Positions 43,709-53,489 of a stretch of DNA of 64,000 bases are shown in pieces. Under the pieces are notes generated by a model. The model searched no databases. It was given only the letters and a program-made list of their open reading frames with translations, and was not told where the DNA came from. The DNA is from Lysobacteraceae bacterium (GTDB taxonomy: Bacteria; Pseudomonadota; Gammaproteobacteria; Xanthomonadales; Xanthomonadaceae), in assembly GCA_004297225.1 (NCBI GenBank), contig SCUI01000013.1, positions 372,001 to 436,000 on the forward strand, read 5' to 3'. The stretch's first letter is position 1. Every line of letters begins with the position of its first letter. The position numbers and the translations under genes are program-made.

Positions 43709-46573
43709 TTATTCAGCCTTGCCGAAGTTCCAGCGGGCCTCGATGTAGTACGCGCGGCCGTACGGGTTGAAGTTGCCCGTGTTGTACGGCGCACCCGAGC
43801 TGCCCGGGTAGTTCATCCGATCCATCGTCGGCATCTTGTTGAACAGGTTGTTCACCAGGAACGAGAGCTTGAAGTCCTCGGTCACGTCCCAGTTCACGCT
43901 GCCGTTGTAGGTCGTGTAGGTGCCCAGCTTGTAGGCGCCGGGACGCTCGTAACCGACAGGGGTCAGGCGCGCGATGTAGTTCGGCGTCGGGCCAATGTGG
44001 TTGGCGTACAGGGTGGTGGTGAACGAGTTCAGGCGCCAGGCGACCGAAGCGTTGGCCTTGTAGGTCGGGTCGCTGCTCCAGTACGGGTCGTTCAGCAGGT
44101 CGATGACCGGGTCGTTCGGATACTGCTGGAACTCGTGCTTGAGGTTGCGGGTGTACGAACCATTGAACTGCAGGCTGCCCCACGCGCCCATGTCCTGCAG
44201 GTAGTGCGCTTCGGCGCTCACTGCATTCAGGACTTCCGACGCGATGTTGACCTTGCTCACGTCGATCTGGGTCACGCGGCCGGTGGAACCGCGATGGATC
44301 TGGGTGAACGCGGCCTGGCAGGTGCCGGAGTTCGGATCCAGCTGGCCGATGCGGCAGGCCAGTTCGTCGCGCATCAGCTGGTCGATGCTCTGCTGCGCCA
44401 CTTCGTCACGGATGTCGAAGTGGTGGTAGTCGGCGCCGACCGAGAAGGTCGCGGTCGGGGCCCACACCACGCCGTAGCTCCAGACGTCGGCGTTGATCGG
44501 ATCCAGCTCGGGATTGCCCTGCTGGGTGCCGAAGAACTGCACGTTGGAGTACTGGTTCGGGCAGTCGTCCACTTCCTCGGGGTCGAAGCCGAGCTGGTAG
44601 CAGTTGTAGTAGTCCGTGGTGAAGCTGTAGAAGCCGCTCATGCCCTGGAACTGGTCGGACAGGGTCGGCACCTTGAACGCGGTGCCGTACTTGCCGCGGA
44701 ACAGCAGGCTTTCGAACGGACGGAACTCCAGGCCGACGCTGTAGGTGGGCTTGGAGACGTCCTCGTCGGCCACCTTGAAGCTGTCATAGCGGCCCGAGAC
44801 GGTCGCCGTCAGCGACTCGATCACCGGCAGGCGGATTTCCGAGGTCACGGCGTAGCGCGAGCGGTCGCCGCCGCCGCTGACCGCCGTGGTGCCCCAGATC
44901 TCGCCGTTCAGGAAGCGCGGATCCGGATCGTAGGTCCAGCCCTGGTTGCCGCCTTCCACGGCGACCGCGAAGCCGGCATCGCCGCCCGGCATCTGGAACA
45001 GGGCGCTGTTGGTGACGACCGCGCGCACCATGTTGTCGAAGGTGCGGCTCTCGGACACCGTCGGGCCCATGAAGCTGAAGAACTGCTCCGGGGTCAGCAG
45101 GGTGTAGAACGCGGCGTAATCCGGCTCGAACACCGGATAGTTGCCATACCAGGGATCCATGCCGAGCTGCGGGCCGAGCACGTGTTCCTGGAAGAACGCG
45201 TTGATCGGATCGGCCAGGCGCGAGAGCTGGGTCTCGTCGAGCTTGTACTCGGTGCGGGTAAAGCCGATGTCGTAATCCCAGTACGACTCGCCGAAGGTGC
45301 CGTTGACGCCGAAGCCGACCCGGTAGGAGCGGTTCTTGTCGTTGGCCATGGTGTTCTCGTAGCCACCCATGTCCTCGGGCACGAAGACGCGCTGCAGGTT
45401 CAGCAGGTTGCCGCCGCCGCCATCCGCGCGGGGGTCGAAGAAGTAGCCCCACTCGACGCCGGTGCCCCACCATGTGTAGTTGGAGCCGATGTGGTACTGC
45501 ACGTTCTCCGCGCTGTACAGCGCATCGGCGTAGAACTGCATGTTCGGGTTGATGTCGAAGGTGACGTGCGAGTAGAGCTGGGTGCTCTCCTTGCTGTTCT
45601 TCAGGGTGCGGTAACCAGGCGAGGACATCGAGCCGCAATACAGCTCGTCGCCGAAGCCGGGGCGGGTCTGCTGCTCGATCGTGCCGCCGAAGCCGGCGCT
45701 GACGGCATCGCAGTTCGCGCCTTCGGGCCAGTAATAGCTGGTGAACGGGCTGTAGACCAGCCAGTCGCGGCCCGACAGCGGCGCGCTGGTGCCTTCGGTG
45801 TTGTAACGCTCGGTCAGCGAGCGCTGGTAACCCCAGATCGGCTTGGTCTTTTCGTACTGGGCGCCGACGAGGACCGCCAGGCGGTCGTCCTTGAAGTCGA
45901 TCTGGTCGGCGATGCTGGCGCGGAACGATTCGCCGCCACCTTCATGGTAGCCACCGACGCGGGTGCTGATGATGGTGCCGTCGACCTGCTTCTTCAGGAT
46001 GATGTTGACCACGCCCGCGATCGCGTCGGAGCCGTACAGGGAGGACTGGCCGCCCGGCAGGATCTCGATGCGCTCGACCAGGTCGATCGGCAGGCCGCTG
46101 ATGTTGTTGAACACGTCGCTGCCGTTGTACAGCGCCGGGTAGTTCGACATCGGACGGCCGTCGATCAGGTACTTGGCGTAGCTGGGCGACAGGCCGAACA
46201 GGCTCAGGGTCTCGGCGCCCTGGGTGAACGAGGCGGAGGTCTGGTTGCCCTGGACGCCGCCGGTGGCGAACGAGGTCGCCTGCAGCACGTCGGCGACGCT
46301 GGTGAAGCCGCGCGCCTGGATGTCCTCGGCGCTGATGATGGTCAGCGGCTTGAACGTCTCGAGCTCGGTCTGCGGGATCAGCGAACCGGTGACCACGACC
46401 TTGTTCAGCTGCTTGGCAGACTGGTCGGTGGTTGCGGTGGCCTGCTCCTGGCTCGCGTCCTGCGAGGAGGTATCCTGTTGCGCGTACGCCGCGGAAGCGG
46501 GCACGAGCAGCGCTGCGAACAGGGCGGTCGCAAGGCGACTGCGCTGCGGCGAGTTGGGTCTGGACATTGCCAT
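43709..46573 (-). CDS. Large TonB-dependent receptor
   Basis: Outer-membrane receptor of 954 residues. It has a signal peptide ending ASAAYA, a Gln/Ser/Thr-rich stretch, then a plug (KVVVTGSLIPQTELETFKPL, SVADVLQATSF, YLIDGRPM, ERIEILPGGQSSLYGSDAIA, GVVNIILKK). A long 22-strand barrel ends with YYIEARWNFGKAE. This is the xanthomonad family often tied to carbohydrate or peptide uptake; the substrate is unknown. AGGAG precedes two possible ATGs, 46573 and 46567; the first is listed. It stands alone between a terminator and divergent mrp. Asn/Tyr content is high, typical of surface barrels. Confidence 0.92.
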   Translation of the reverse strand: MAMSRPNSPQRSRLATALFAALLVPASAAYAQQDTSSQDASQEQATATTDQSAKQLNKVVVTGSLIPQTELETFKPLTIISAEDIQARGFTSVADVLQATSFATGGVQGNQTSASFTQGAETLSLFGLSPSYAKYLIDGRPMSNYPALYNGSDVFNNISGLPIDLVERIEILPGGQSSLYGSDAIAGVVNIILKKQVDGTIISTRVGGYHEGGGESFRASIADQIDFKDDRLAVLVGAQYEKTKPIWGYQRSLTERYNTEGTSAPLSGRDWLVYSPFTSYYWPEGANCDAVSAGFGGTIEQQTRPGFGDELYCGSMSSPGYRTLKNSKESTQLYSHVTFDINPNMQFYADALYSAENVQYHIGSNYTWWGTGVEWGYFFDPRADGGGGNLLNLQRVFVPEDMGGYENTMANDKNRSYRVGFGVNGTFGESYWDYDIGFTRTEYKLDETQLSRLADPINAFFQEHVLGPQLGMDPWYGNYPVFEPDYAAFYTLLTPEQFFSFMGPTVSESRTFDNMVRAVVTNSALFQMPGGDAGFAVAVEGGNQGWTYDPDPRFLNGEIWGTTAVSGGGDRSRYAVTSEIRLPVIESLTATVSGRYDSFKVADEDVSKPTYSVGLEFRPFESLLFRGKYGTAFKVPTLSDQFQGMSGFYSFTTDYYNCYQLGFDPEEVDDCPNQYSNVQFFGTQQGNPELDPINADVWSYGVVWAPTATFSVGADYHHFDIRDEVAQQSIDQLMRDELACRIGQLDPNSGTCQAAFTQIHRGSTGRVTQIDVSKVNIASEVLNAVSAEAHYLQDMGAWGSLQFNGSYTRNLKHEFQQYPNDPVIDLLNDPYWSSDPTYKANASVAWRLNSFTTTLYANHIGPTPNYIARLTPVGYERPGAYKLGTYTTYNGSVNWDVTEDFKLSFLVNNLFNKMPTMDRMNYPGSSGAPYNTGNFNPYGRAYYIEARWNFGKAE

Positions 46574-46712
46574 TGGGCTCCTGATGAATGCGGTTGCTTC
46601 CCCGCCCCGTTACGAATTTTTGTGGTGGGGTAAACGGGACCTTAACATATCCGGAAGTGACTGCAACTAGCTGGACTTGACCCTGTAATACATGAATGCG
46701 TAGGAGTCTGGA

Positions 46713-47774
46713 TTGGACCTGAAAGACCGTATTTCCGCCGTCGAATGGCAGGGCATTTCACTTGGGGAATCAAACACTTCCATCAAGGTGGCGGAAGGTC
46801 CCGCGGGAGCCGCGGTAGCCCTCGTCGCGGGCTTCCCGGTGGGTGGCGGCGTCGACCGGCTCGTGCGTGCCCGGGTCGAGGCCGCAATCGCCCCGATGCC
46901 GCTGGCGAGTTTCGAATGCAGCGCGCGCATAACCCCGCACGCGCCGCAGCCGCCGCTCACGCCATCCTCACGGATCCGCAACATCGTCGCGATCGGTTCG
47001 GGCAAGGGCGGCGTCGGCAAGTCCACGACCGCCGTGAACCTCGCCCTGGCCCTGGCCGCGGACGGCGCCCGGGTCGGCGTGCTGGACGCCGATGTCTATG
47101 GTCCGAGCATCCCGACCATGCTCGGCCTCTCCGGCAAGCCGGAAAGTCCGGACGGCAAGTCGATCCAGCCGCTGCAGGCGCACGGCATCGAAGCCATGTC
47201 GATCGGCCTGCTGGTGGAACACGACACGCCGATGATCTGGCGCGGACCGATGGCCACCCAGGCGATGACCCAGCTGCTCGACCAGACCCTGTGGGGCGGC
47301 GAGGCGGGTCTGGACTACCTGGTCGTCGACCTGCCGCCGGGTACCGGCGACATCCAGTTGACCCTGGCGCAGAAGATCCCGGTGGCCGGCGCGCTGGTCG
47401 TGACCACGCCGCAGGAGGTCGCGACCATGGACGCGCGCAAGGCGCTGCGGATGTTCGAGAAGGTCAAGATGACCGTGCTGGGCCTGGTCGAGAACATGGC
47501 CGTGCACGTGTGCAGCAACTGCGGGCACGAGGAGCACGTGTTCGGCCAGGGCGGCGGCGAGCGCATGGCCAGCCAGTACGGGGTGCCGCTGCTGGGCAGC
47601 CTGCCGCTGGAGCTGGCGATCCGCGAGCAGGGCGACATCGGCGTGCCGGTGGTCGTCTCGGCGCCGGAGTCCCCGGCGGCGCTCGCGTACCGGGACACCG
47701 CGCGCGCGGTGGCGGCGCGGCTGGCGGCGCGGCCGAAGGCGCCACGGCCGATCGCGGCTTCGATGCTGGGGTAG
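46713..47774 (+). CDS. mrp: Iron-sulfur cluster carrier protein Mrp/ApbC
   Basis: ParA-like ATPase (353 residues) that carries Fe-S clusters to target proteins. Walker A is [12 protein letters not shown] starting at residue 95, with [28 protein letters not shown] and [15 protein letters not shown], and the cluster-binding CSNC pair late in the chain. The N-terminal MIP18-like region (residues 1-80) is poorly conserved and may be degenerate. Start TTG 46713 has AGGAG six bases upstream (46702-46706). The TAG stop is inside the GTAG of a palindromic repeat at 47771. Confidence 0.92.
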   Translation: MDLKDRISAVEWQGISLGESNTSIKVAEGPAGAAVALVAGFPVGGGVDRLVRARVEAAIAPMPLASFECSARITPHAPQPPLTPSSRIRNIVAIGSGKGGVGKSTTAVNLALALAADGARVGVLDADVYGPSIPTMLGLSGKPESPDGKSIQPLQAHGIEAMSIGLLVEHDTPMIWRGPMATQAMTQLLDQTLWGGEAGLDYLVVDLPPGTGDIQLTLAQKIPVAGALVVTTPQEVATMDARKALRMFEKVKMTVLGLVENMAVHVCSNCGHEEHVFGQGGGERMASQYGVPLLGSLPLELAIREQGDIGVPVVVSAPESPAALAYRDTARAVAARLAARPKAPRPIAASMLG

Positions 47775-47802
47775 GGGAGAGCCGACCATGGGTCGGCTCT
47801 AC
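47771..47802. repeat. GTAG-type REP (SMAG-like) palindrome
   Basis: A perfect 10-bp stem AGAGCCGACC/GGTCGGCTCT (47778-47787, 47791-47800) with a 3-base loop ATG. GTAG occurs at the left end and CTAC (GTAG on the other strand) at the right. This layout matches Stenotrophomonas GTAG/SMAG repeats. It overlaps the mrp stop codon and runs into the dcd promoter hexamer. Confidence 0.8.
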
Positions 47803-47805
47803 AAT
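47800..47805 (+). promoter_or_regulatory. Predicted -10 box of dcd at the edge of the REP
   Basis: TACAAT, whose first three bases belong to the repeat's terminal CTAC. A start site near 47812 leaves a leader of about 18 bases before the dcd ATG. Confidence 0.45.
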
Positions 47806-47829
47806 GGGGGTTTGGGCGATGGGGTTTCG

Positions 47830-48405
47830 ATGAGCATCAAGAGCGACCGCTGGATCCGCGCGATGGCGGAGCGGCAGGGAATGATCGAGCCGTACGAGCC
47901 GGGACAGGTGAAGCATTGCGCCGACGGCCAGCGCATCGTCAGTTACGGCACCTCCAGCTACGGTTACGACGTGCGCTGCTCGCGCGAGTTCAAGGTGTTC
48001 ACCAACATCAATTCCACGATCGTCGACCCGAAGGCGTTCGATCCGGGCAGCTTCGTGGACGTGGAATCGGACGTCTGCATCATCCCGCCCAATTCCTTCG
48101 CCCTGGCGCGCACGGTCGAGTACTTCCGCATCCCGCGCGATACGCTGGTGGTCTGCCTGGGCAAGAGCACGTACGCGCGCTGCGGGATCATCGTCAACGT
48201 CACCCCGCTGGAACCGGAGTGGGAAGGGCACGTGACCCTGGAGTTCTCCAACACCACGCCGCTGCCGGCGCGGATCTACGCCAACGAGGGCGTGGCGCAG
48301 ATGCTGTTCTTCCAGGCCGATGCCGACGACGTCTGCGAGACCTCGTACAAGGACCGCGGCGGCAAGTACCAGGGCCAGACGGGCGTCACGCTGCCGCGGA
48401 CCTGA
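47830..48405 (+). CDS. dcd: dCTP deaminase
   Basis: Trimeric enzyme (191 residues, close to E. coli 193) making dUTP from dCTP for dTTP synthesis. Conserved are [39 protein letters not shown], the active-site [20 protein letters not shown] with the catalytic Glu region [14 protein letters not shown], and [20 protein letters not shown] 47830 gives the family start [10 protein letters not shown]. Its last 20 bases overlap the end of the convergent HIT gene. Confidence 0.97.
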   Translation: MSIKSDRWIRAMAERQGMIEPYEPGQVKHCADGQRIVSYGTSSYGYDVRCSREFKVFTNINSTIVDPKAFDPGSFVDVESDVCIIPPNSFALARTVEYFRIPRDTLVVCLGKSTYARCGIIVNVTPLEPEWEGHVTLEFSNTTPLPARIYANEGVAQMLFFQADADDVCETSYKDRGGKYQGQTGVTLPRT

Positions 48406-48817
48406 GCCGTTCGCGCAGGTCGGCGATCCGCTCGACCAGCGCCTCCGGCGAATACGGCCGCGCGGCGACGCGGCCCCAGACCGGCGCCGGCCAGGCCGGA
48501 TCGCCCACGAAGCGTGCGATCACGTGCACATGCAGCTGCGGCACCAGGTTGCCGAGCGCGGCGACGTTGAGCTTGTCGGGCTGGCAGAAGTCGCGCAGCA
48601 AGCGGGCGGCGCGGTCGATCTCGTCGGTGAGCTGGCGCCGCAGGTCGCGGTCCAGGTCGATGAGTTCGCGCGCACCGGGGAGGCGCGGCACGAGCACCAG
48701 CCACGGATAGTTGGCGTCGTCCATCAGCCGCAGTTCGCACAGTTCGAACGAGGCGACGGGGTGGCTGTCGGCCGCCAGGCGCGGATCGAGGTGGTAGCCG
48801 TCGACGTGGTGGTTCAT
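48386..48817 (-). CDS. HIT-domain nucleotide-binding protein
   Basis: Histidine-triad family protein of 143 residues, expected to hydrolyse or bind nucleoside phosphoramidates or dinucleotides. The motif is [12 protein letters not shown]: the first His of the usual HxHxHxx is Gln, while the middle (catalytic) and last His are kept. The N-terminal half has [20 protein letters not shown], typical of the family. It overlaps convergent dcd by 20 bases at the 3' end and lies downstream of the dienelactone hydrolase on the same strand (24-base gap). Confidence 0.88.
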   Translation of the reverse strand: MNHHVDGYHLDPRLAADSHPVASFELCELRLMDDANYPWLVLVPRLPGARELIDLDRDLRRQLTDEIDRAARLLRDFCQPDKLNVAALGNLVPQLHVHVIARFVGDPAWPAPVWGRVAARPYSPEALVERIADLRERLRSAAA

Positions 48818-48841
48818 GCAGGCATGCCCATGGCGGCGTGT

Positions 48842-49519
48842 TTACGAAAGTGCGTCCGCGAACATCGCCATGGTCCGGGCATGCGCTTCGCGTGCCGCCG
48901 CGGCGTGGTAGTGCGAGGGCGAGGCGTCGCGGTTGAAAGCGTGCCCGGCCCCTTCGTAGACGTACACCGGCGCGTCCGGCTGGCGCTGGCGGTGCTCGGC
49001 GACGGCCTCGGGCGGGATCGACGGGTCGTTGGCGCCGAAGTGGAACTGGATCGGTGCGCGCAGCGGCTCGTCGAGGAACGGAACGTTGCGGGCGCCGTAG
49101 TAGCTGGAGGCGGGCAGGCCGAGGCGGGTATTGGCAAGCAACGCCACGGTGCCGCCCCAGCAGAAACCGACCACGCCGGACTTCAGGCCTTCGGCGCGCA
49201 ACTGGCGCGCGGCCGCCTCGACGATGCGGACGGCGGCTTCCAGGCCCAGCGCATCCACCAATGCGCGCCCGCGGCTGGTGCCGCCGCGCGAATACTCGAG
49301 CTCGATGCCGTGGGTGGCGCCCGGCGCTGCGTCGAAAAACGCCGGCGCGATCGCCACGTAGCCTTCGGCTGCGTAGCGCTCGACGACGCTGCGGATGTGC
49401 TCGTTGACCCCGTAGATCTCCTGCACCACGACCAGTCCGCCCCGCGGCGCGGCCAGCGGATCGGCGCGCCAGGCGCCGATCGCGCCGGAGGGAGTGTCGA
49501 GGACGATGTCGCGGCCCAT
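48842..49519 (-). CDS. Dienelactone hydrolase-family protein
   Basis: Alpha/beta hydrolase of 225 residues with the DLH catalytic triad C120 (GFCWGG), D165 (FGANDPSIP) and H193 (GAGHAFN). Glu34 (VQEIYG) corresponds to the residue that activates the Cys in true DLH. No aromatic-degradation genes are near, so the substrate is unknown; many such proteins are general carboxylesterases. A TAGAAT hexamer lies on the minus strand at 49552-49557, back to back with the rimO promoter. Confidence 0.9.
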   Translation of the reverse strand: MGRDIVLDTPSGAIGAWRADPLAAPRGGLVVVQEIYGVNEHIRSVVERYAAEGYVAIAPAFFDAAPGATHGIELEYSRGGTSRGRALVDALGLEAAVRIVEAAARQLRAEGLKSGVVGFCWGGTVALLANTRLGLPASSYYGARNVPFLDEPLRAPIQFHFGANDPSIPPEAVAEHRQRQPDAPVYVYEGAGHAFNRDASPSHYHAAAAREAHARTMAMFADALS

Positions 49520-49551
49520 GGCGCCTTCCCGTGCGGACGTTCAGGACCCGG

Positions 49552-49570
49552 ATTCTAGCGCCGCTATAAT
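49552..49570. promoter_or_regulatory. Divergent promoters: dienelactone hydrolase (-) and rimO (+)
   Basis: Minus-strand TAGAAT (49557-49552) and plus-strand TATAAT (49565-49570) are 7 bp apart and point away from each other. The rimO box is followed by CCGCGGC, the same CGCTATAATnCGCGG context as before rplS and prmB. Confidence 0.55.
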
Positions 49571-49598
49571 CCGCGGCCGTTTCGCGCGCCCGCAGGCC

Positions 49599-50921
49599 AT
49601 GTCCACGCCCCCACCCAAGGTCGGTTTCGTCAGCCTCGGCTGCCCCAAGGCGCTGGTCGATTCCGAGCGCATCCTCACCCAGCTGCGGGTCGAAGGCTAC
49701 GAGCTGTCGCCCAGCTACGACGACGCCGACGTGGTGGTGGTGAACACCTGCGGCTTCATCGATTCGGCGGTGGCCGAGTCGCTGGACGCGATCGGCGAGG
49801 CGATGGCCGAGAACGGCAAGGTCATCGTCACCGGTTGCCTGGGCAAGCGCGAGGAGGTCATCCGCCAGGCGCACCCGGGCGTGCTCTCGATCAGCGGGCC
49901 GCAGGACTACGGCAGCGTGATGCAGGCGGTGCACGCGGTGGTGCCGCCGCGGCACGACCCGTTCGTCGACCTGCTTCCCGATTACGGCCTGAAGCTGACC
50001 CCGAAGCACTACGCGTACCTGAAGATTTCCGAGGGCTGCAACCACCGTTGCAGCTTCTGCATCATCCCGTCGATGCGCGGCGACCTGGTGTCGCGGCCGG
50101 TGGACGAGGTGCTGCGCGAGGCCGAGCGACTGGTGGCCGGGGGCGTCCGCGAACTGCTGGTGGTGTCGCAGGACACCAGTGCCTACGGCGTCGACCTGAA
50201 GTACGCGCCGCGCGAATGGCGCGGGACACCATACGAAACGCGGATGAAGGCATTGTGCGAGGGCTTGTCGCAACTGGGCGCATGGACGCGGCTGCATTAC
50301 GTCTATCCGTACCCGCACGTCGACGGGATCATCCCGCTGATGGCGGAGGGCAAGGTCCTGCCGTACCTGGACATTCCCTTCCAGCACGCCAGCGCGCGGA
50401 TCCTGAAGCTGATGAAGCGTCCCGGCGCGGTGGAGCGCACGCTGGAGCGGATCGCGTCCTGGCGCGACACCTGCCCGGAGTTGACGATCCGCTCGACCTT
50501 CATCGTCGGCTTCCCCGGCGAGACCGAGGCCGAGTTCGATGAGCTGCTCGAATTCCTCGAAGTCGCGCAACTGGACCGGGTCGGCGCGTTCGCCTATTCC
50601 CCGGTGGCAGGCGCCAGCGCCAATGCGCTGCCGGACCCGGTGCCCGAGGCGGTGAAGCAGGAGCGACTGGCGCGCTTCATGGAAACGCAGGCCAGGATCA
50701 GCGCGGCGAAACTCGAGGCGAAGATCGGCAGCGTGCAGCGCTGCCTGGTGGACGCGATCGACGGCGAACTTGCGATCGCGCGCTCGATGGCCGACGCGCC
50801 GGAAATCGACGGCCTGGTGCAGGTGCAGGATGGCGCCGCGTCGGGGCTGCGCCCGGGGCAGTTCGTCGACGTCGAAATCCTCGGCAGCGACGAGCACGAC
50901 CTCTACGGCGAAGTCGCGTAG
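49599..50921 (+). CDS. rimO: Ribosomal protein S12 methylthiotransferase RimO
   Basis: Radical-SAM enzyme (440 residues) that methylthiolates an Asp of S12. The N-terminal UPF0004 domain binds a cluster through C15, C51 and C80 ([20 protein letters not shown]). The radical SAM motif is C147NHRC151SFC154. A C-terminal TRAM domain ([17 protein letters not shown] onward) ends DLYGEVA. S12 sequence is not in the window. The 3' end overlaps greB by 19 bases. Confidence 0.97.
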   Translation: MSTPPPKVGFVSLGCPKALVDSERILTQLRVEGYELSPSYDDADVVVVNTCGFIDSAVAESLDAIGEAMAENGKVIVTGCLGKREEVIRQAHPGVLSISGPQDYGSVMQAVHAVVPPRHDPFVDLLPDYGLKLTPKHYAYLKISEGCNHRCSFCIIPSMRGDLVSRPVDEVLREAERLVAGGVRELLVVSQDTSAYGVDLKYAPREWRGTPYETRMKALCEGLSQLGAWTRLHYVYPYPHVDGIIPLMAEGKVLPYLDIPFQHASARILKLMKRPGAVERTLERIASWRDTCPELTIRSTFIVGFPGETEAEFDELLEFLEVAQLDRVGAFAYSPVAGASANALPDPVPEAVKQERLARFMETQARISAAKLEAKIGSVQRCLVDAIDGELAIARSMADAPEIDGLVQVQDGAASGLRPGQFVDVEILGSDEHDLYGEVA

Positions 50922-51412
50922 CTCACATCCACTATCGCGAAGCGTGCCGTTCCGCCCGGCAATTCGACCTCGACTTCGTCGTCCACCCGCTTCTTCAGCA
51001 AGGCCCGCGCCAGCGGGGAATCGATGCTGATGTGGCCCAGCGCGGCGTCGGTCTCGTCCGGGCCGACGATGCGGTAGCGCGCGACCTCGCCGTCGTCGAG
51101 TCGCTCCACTTCGATCCACGCGCCGAAAAAGACGGCCCGTGGGTCGGCTGGCGCGGTGTCCACCACGCGCAGTGCCTCCAGCCGCTTGCCCAGGTAGCGC
51201 ACGCGACGGTCGATGCCGCCGAGCTGCTTCTTGCGATAGGTGTATTCGGCGTTCTCGGAGCGGTCGCCCTCTGCCGCGGCGGCGGCCAGCGCGCGCACGA
51301 CCTCGGGCCGCTGCACGCGCCACAGATCGTCCAGTTCCGCCTTCAAGCGCGCGTGCCCTTCGGGCGTGACCAGCGCGGTGCCTTGCGCGGCGGGCGGACG
51401 CCAGCGACCCAT
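50903..51412 (-). CDS. greB: Transcription elongation factor GreB
   Basis: Cleavage factor (169 residues) that rescues backtracked RNA polymerase by inserting a coiled coil into the secondary channel. The coiled-coil tip acidic residues are present in [20 protein letters not shown] (the D-x-x-E-N region). The C-terminal FKBP-like domain includes [20 protein letters not shown]. The [11 protein letters not shown] segment and basic patch fit GreB rather than GreA. The last 19 bases overlap rimO on the opposite strand. An NlpE-like lipoprotein gene lies 3 bases upstream on the same strand. Confidence 0.93.
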   Translation of the reverse strand: MGRWRPPAAQGTALVTPEGHARLKAELDDLWRVQRPEVVRALAAAAAEGDRSENAEYTYRKKQLGGIDRRVRYLGKRLEALRVVDTAPADPRAVFFGAWIEVERLDDGEVARYRIVGPDETDAALGHISIDSPLARALLKKRVDDEVEVELPGGTARFAIVDVSYATSP

Positions 51413-51415
51413 GGT

Positions 51416-51952
51416 TCAGCGGCTGCGGCGCAGGCGCGGATCGCCAGGGGCGCCGGTCGGGTTGCCATCGGCACCAAGCGGCACCAGCGCGTCGTCGCCT
51501 TCGATCGCGTACAGGCGGTCCCGTGCCTGCTTGCTGCCGGGATCGAGGCGGATGCTGCGGCCATCGGGTTCCAGCGACCAGCTGCCGCGCAGGACCTGTT
51601 CGCTGCCGGCCCGTTCGCGATAGGTGTCGGTGAGCTCGAAGCTGCCGTCGGCAGCCAGCACCAGGCGTTCGTCGATGCCGGGGCAATCGGCGCAGGGCAG
51701 GGCACCCTCGAAGGCGCCGGCGAAGGCTTTGGCGTCGAACGCGGCGTTGCCGCCTTGCACCCCGGGCGAGGCCATCGTGGTCTCGGTCGCGACGACGGGC
51801 GCCGCTTCGCCCATGGCGACACCCGGCACGGCGGTGGCCGTCGGCTGCGGCGGCGCATCGTCGTCGTCGGTGGGCGGCCGGTTGCAGGCGGCCAATGCCA
51901 GCGCCATCAGGGCGGTGGCGACGAGCAGGCGTGGAAGCTTGGTTCGATCCAT
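51416..51952 (-). CDS. NlpE-like lipoprotein
   Basis: Lipoprotein of 178 residues: lipobox LALAAC (Cys23) with Asn at +2, expected for outer-membrane sorting. An Asp-rich and Pro-rich linker follows (PPTDDDDAPPQPT), then an NlpE N-terminal-type domain with the CxxC motif in GALPCADCPGIDERLVLAADG. E. coli NlpE signals surface and copper stress to CpxA; no cpx genes are here, so that role is only a possibility. AGGAGGAG directly upstream of the ATG makes the start certain. The C-terminal domain of NlpE is absent. Confidence 0.82.
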   Translation of the reverse strand: MDRTKLPRLLVATALMALALAACNRPPTDDDDAPPQPTATAVPGVAMGEAAPVVATETTMASPGVQGGNAAFDAKAFAGAFEGALPCADCPGIDERLVLAADGSFELTDTYRERAGSEQVLRGSWSLEPDGRSIRLDPGSKQARDRLYAIEGDDALVPLGADGNPTGAPGDPRLRRSR

Positions 51953-51983
51953 GGCACTCCTCCTGGAAATCCGGAACGGGGAA

Positions 51984-53489
51984 TCAGCGGCGCCCGCCGA
52001 ACAGGCCGCCGAGCAGGCCGCGGACGATGCGCCGCCCGACCTGGCTGCCGACGGTACGCGCCGCCTGCTTGGTCATCGCCTCCACGGCGCCCTGGCGACG
52101 CTTCGTGCCCCACATCCATTCATTGATGCGATCGCCCAGGCCGTCGCTCTGCGGCGCCTCGCCGGGGGCGTTCCCCGCGCCTGGCGCCGGCGTGGCATCG
52201 GCTTCCGCCCTGGCTGCCCTCGCGGCCAGTCGCTCGGCCGCCGATTCGCGATCCACCGCAGTGTCGTATTTCATTCCCAGGGGGCTGCCCGCGCGTACCT
52301 GCGCGCGCTCGCTGTCGGTGATGGCGCCCATCCGGCAGCGCGGCGGCGCGACCAGCGTGCGCTGCACCGGCTGCGGCACGCCTTTCTCGCCCAGCATCGA
52401 CACCAGCGCCTCGCCCACGGCCAGTTCGCCGATCGCCGCGGCGACATCAAGCCCGGGATTGGGCACGAAGGTCTCCGCCGCCGTCTTCACCGCCTTGCGG
52501 TCGCGCGGCGTATAGGCGCGCAGCGCGTGCTGCACGCGATTGCCCAGCTGGCCGAGGATCTCGCCGGGTACGTCGTCCGGGAATTGCGAACAGAAATACA
52601 CGCCCACGCCCTTGGAGCGGACCAGTCGCACGACCTGTTCGACGCGCTCGCGCAGGGCGTCGGGCGCGTCGTCGAACAGCAGGTGCGCCTCGTCGAACAC
52701 GAATGCGAGTTTCGGCTTGTCGAGGTCGCCGACTTCGGGCAGCGTCTCGTACAGCTCCGACAACAACCACAGCAGGAAGCTGGAATACAGCCGCGGCTGC
52801 AGCACCAGCCGGTCCGCGGCGAGGATGCCGATGACGCCGCGGCCGTCGGTGGTGGTGCGCATCAGGTCGGCGAGTTCCAGCGCGGGTTCGCCGAAGAAGC
52901 GGTCGCCGCCGGCCTGTTCCAGGCGCAACAGCGCGCGCTGGATCGCGCCGATCGACGGCGCGCTGACCAGTCCGTAGGCGGTGGACACCGCCTTGCGTTC
53001 CTCGGCCACCAGGTTGAGCAGCGCGCGCAGGTCGTCGAGGTCGAGCAGCAGCAGGCCACGGTCGTCGGCCAGCTTGAAGACGATGTCGAGCACGCCTGCC
53101 TGGGTGTCGTTGAGTTCGAGGATGCGCCCGAGCAGCAATGGTCCGACTTCGCTGACGGTGGTGCGCAGCGGATGGCCGCGCTCGCCCGACAGGTCCCAGA
53201 ACAGGACCGGCGAGGCTTGCGGCGCGTAGTCGGGAATGCCGATTTCCGCGATGCGTGCCTGCAATTTCTCCGGCACCGTGCCGGCCACCGCAAGTCCGGC
53301 GACGTCGCCCTTCACGTCGGCCATGAACACCGGCACGCCCAACCGCGAGAATCCCTCGGCGATGGTCATCAGCGTCACCGTCTTGCCGGTGCCGGTGGCG
53401 CCGGCCACCAGTCCGTGGCGGTTGGCGTACTCGGGCAACAACCGGACCGGTTCGCCGCCTGCGGCCTTGCCGACGAGGATGGATGCCAT
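51984..53489 (-). CDS. HerA-like ATPase (DUF853, YjgR type)
   Basis: Protein of 501 residues of the HerA/FtsK superfamily. Walker A is GATGTGKT (residues 30-37), followed by VFMADVKGDVAGLA and the Walker B LAFVFDEAHLLFDDAP. A sensor-like FCSQFPDDVPGEILGQLGNRVQHALRAYTPRD segment lies further on (positions about 300-330). The C terminus is Ala/Arg-rich and ends in a Gly/Arg tail. No NurA nuclease is adjacent, so coupling to DNA end processing is not indicated; the family role is unknown. A TACAAT hexamer about 28 bases before the ATG may be its promoter. Confidence 0.88.
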   Translation of the reverse strand: MASILVGKAAGGEPVRLLPEYANRHGLVAGATGTGKTVTLMTIAEGFSRLGVPVFMADVKGDVAGLAVAGTVPEKLQARIAEIGIPDYAPQASPVLFWDLSGERGHPLRTTVSEVGPLLLGRILELNDTQAGVLDIVFKLADDRGLLLLDLDDLRALLNLVAEERKAVSTAYGLVSAPSIGAIQRALLRLEQAGGDRFFGEPALELADLMRTTTDGRGVIGILAADRLVLQPRLYSSFLLWLLSELYETLPEVGDLDKPKLAFVFDEAHLLFDDAPDALRERVEQVVRLVRSKGVGVYFCSQFPDDVPGEILGQLGNRVQHALRAYTPRDRKAVKTAAETFVPNPGLDVAAAIGELAVGEALVSMLGEKGVPQPVQRTLVAPPRCRMGAITDSERAQVRAGSPLGMKYDTAVDRESAAERLAARAARAEADATPAPGAGNAPGEAPQSDGLGDRINEWMWGTKRRQGAVEAMTKQAARTVGSQVGRRIVRGLLGGLFGGRR

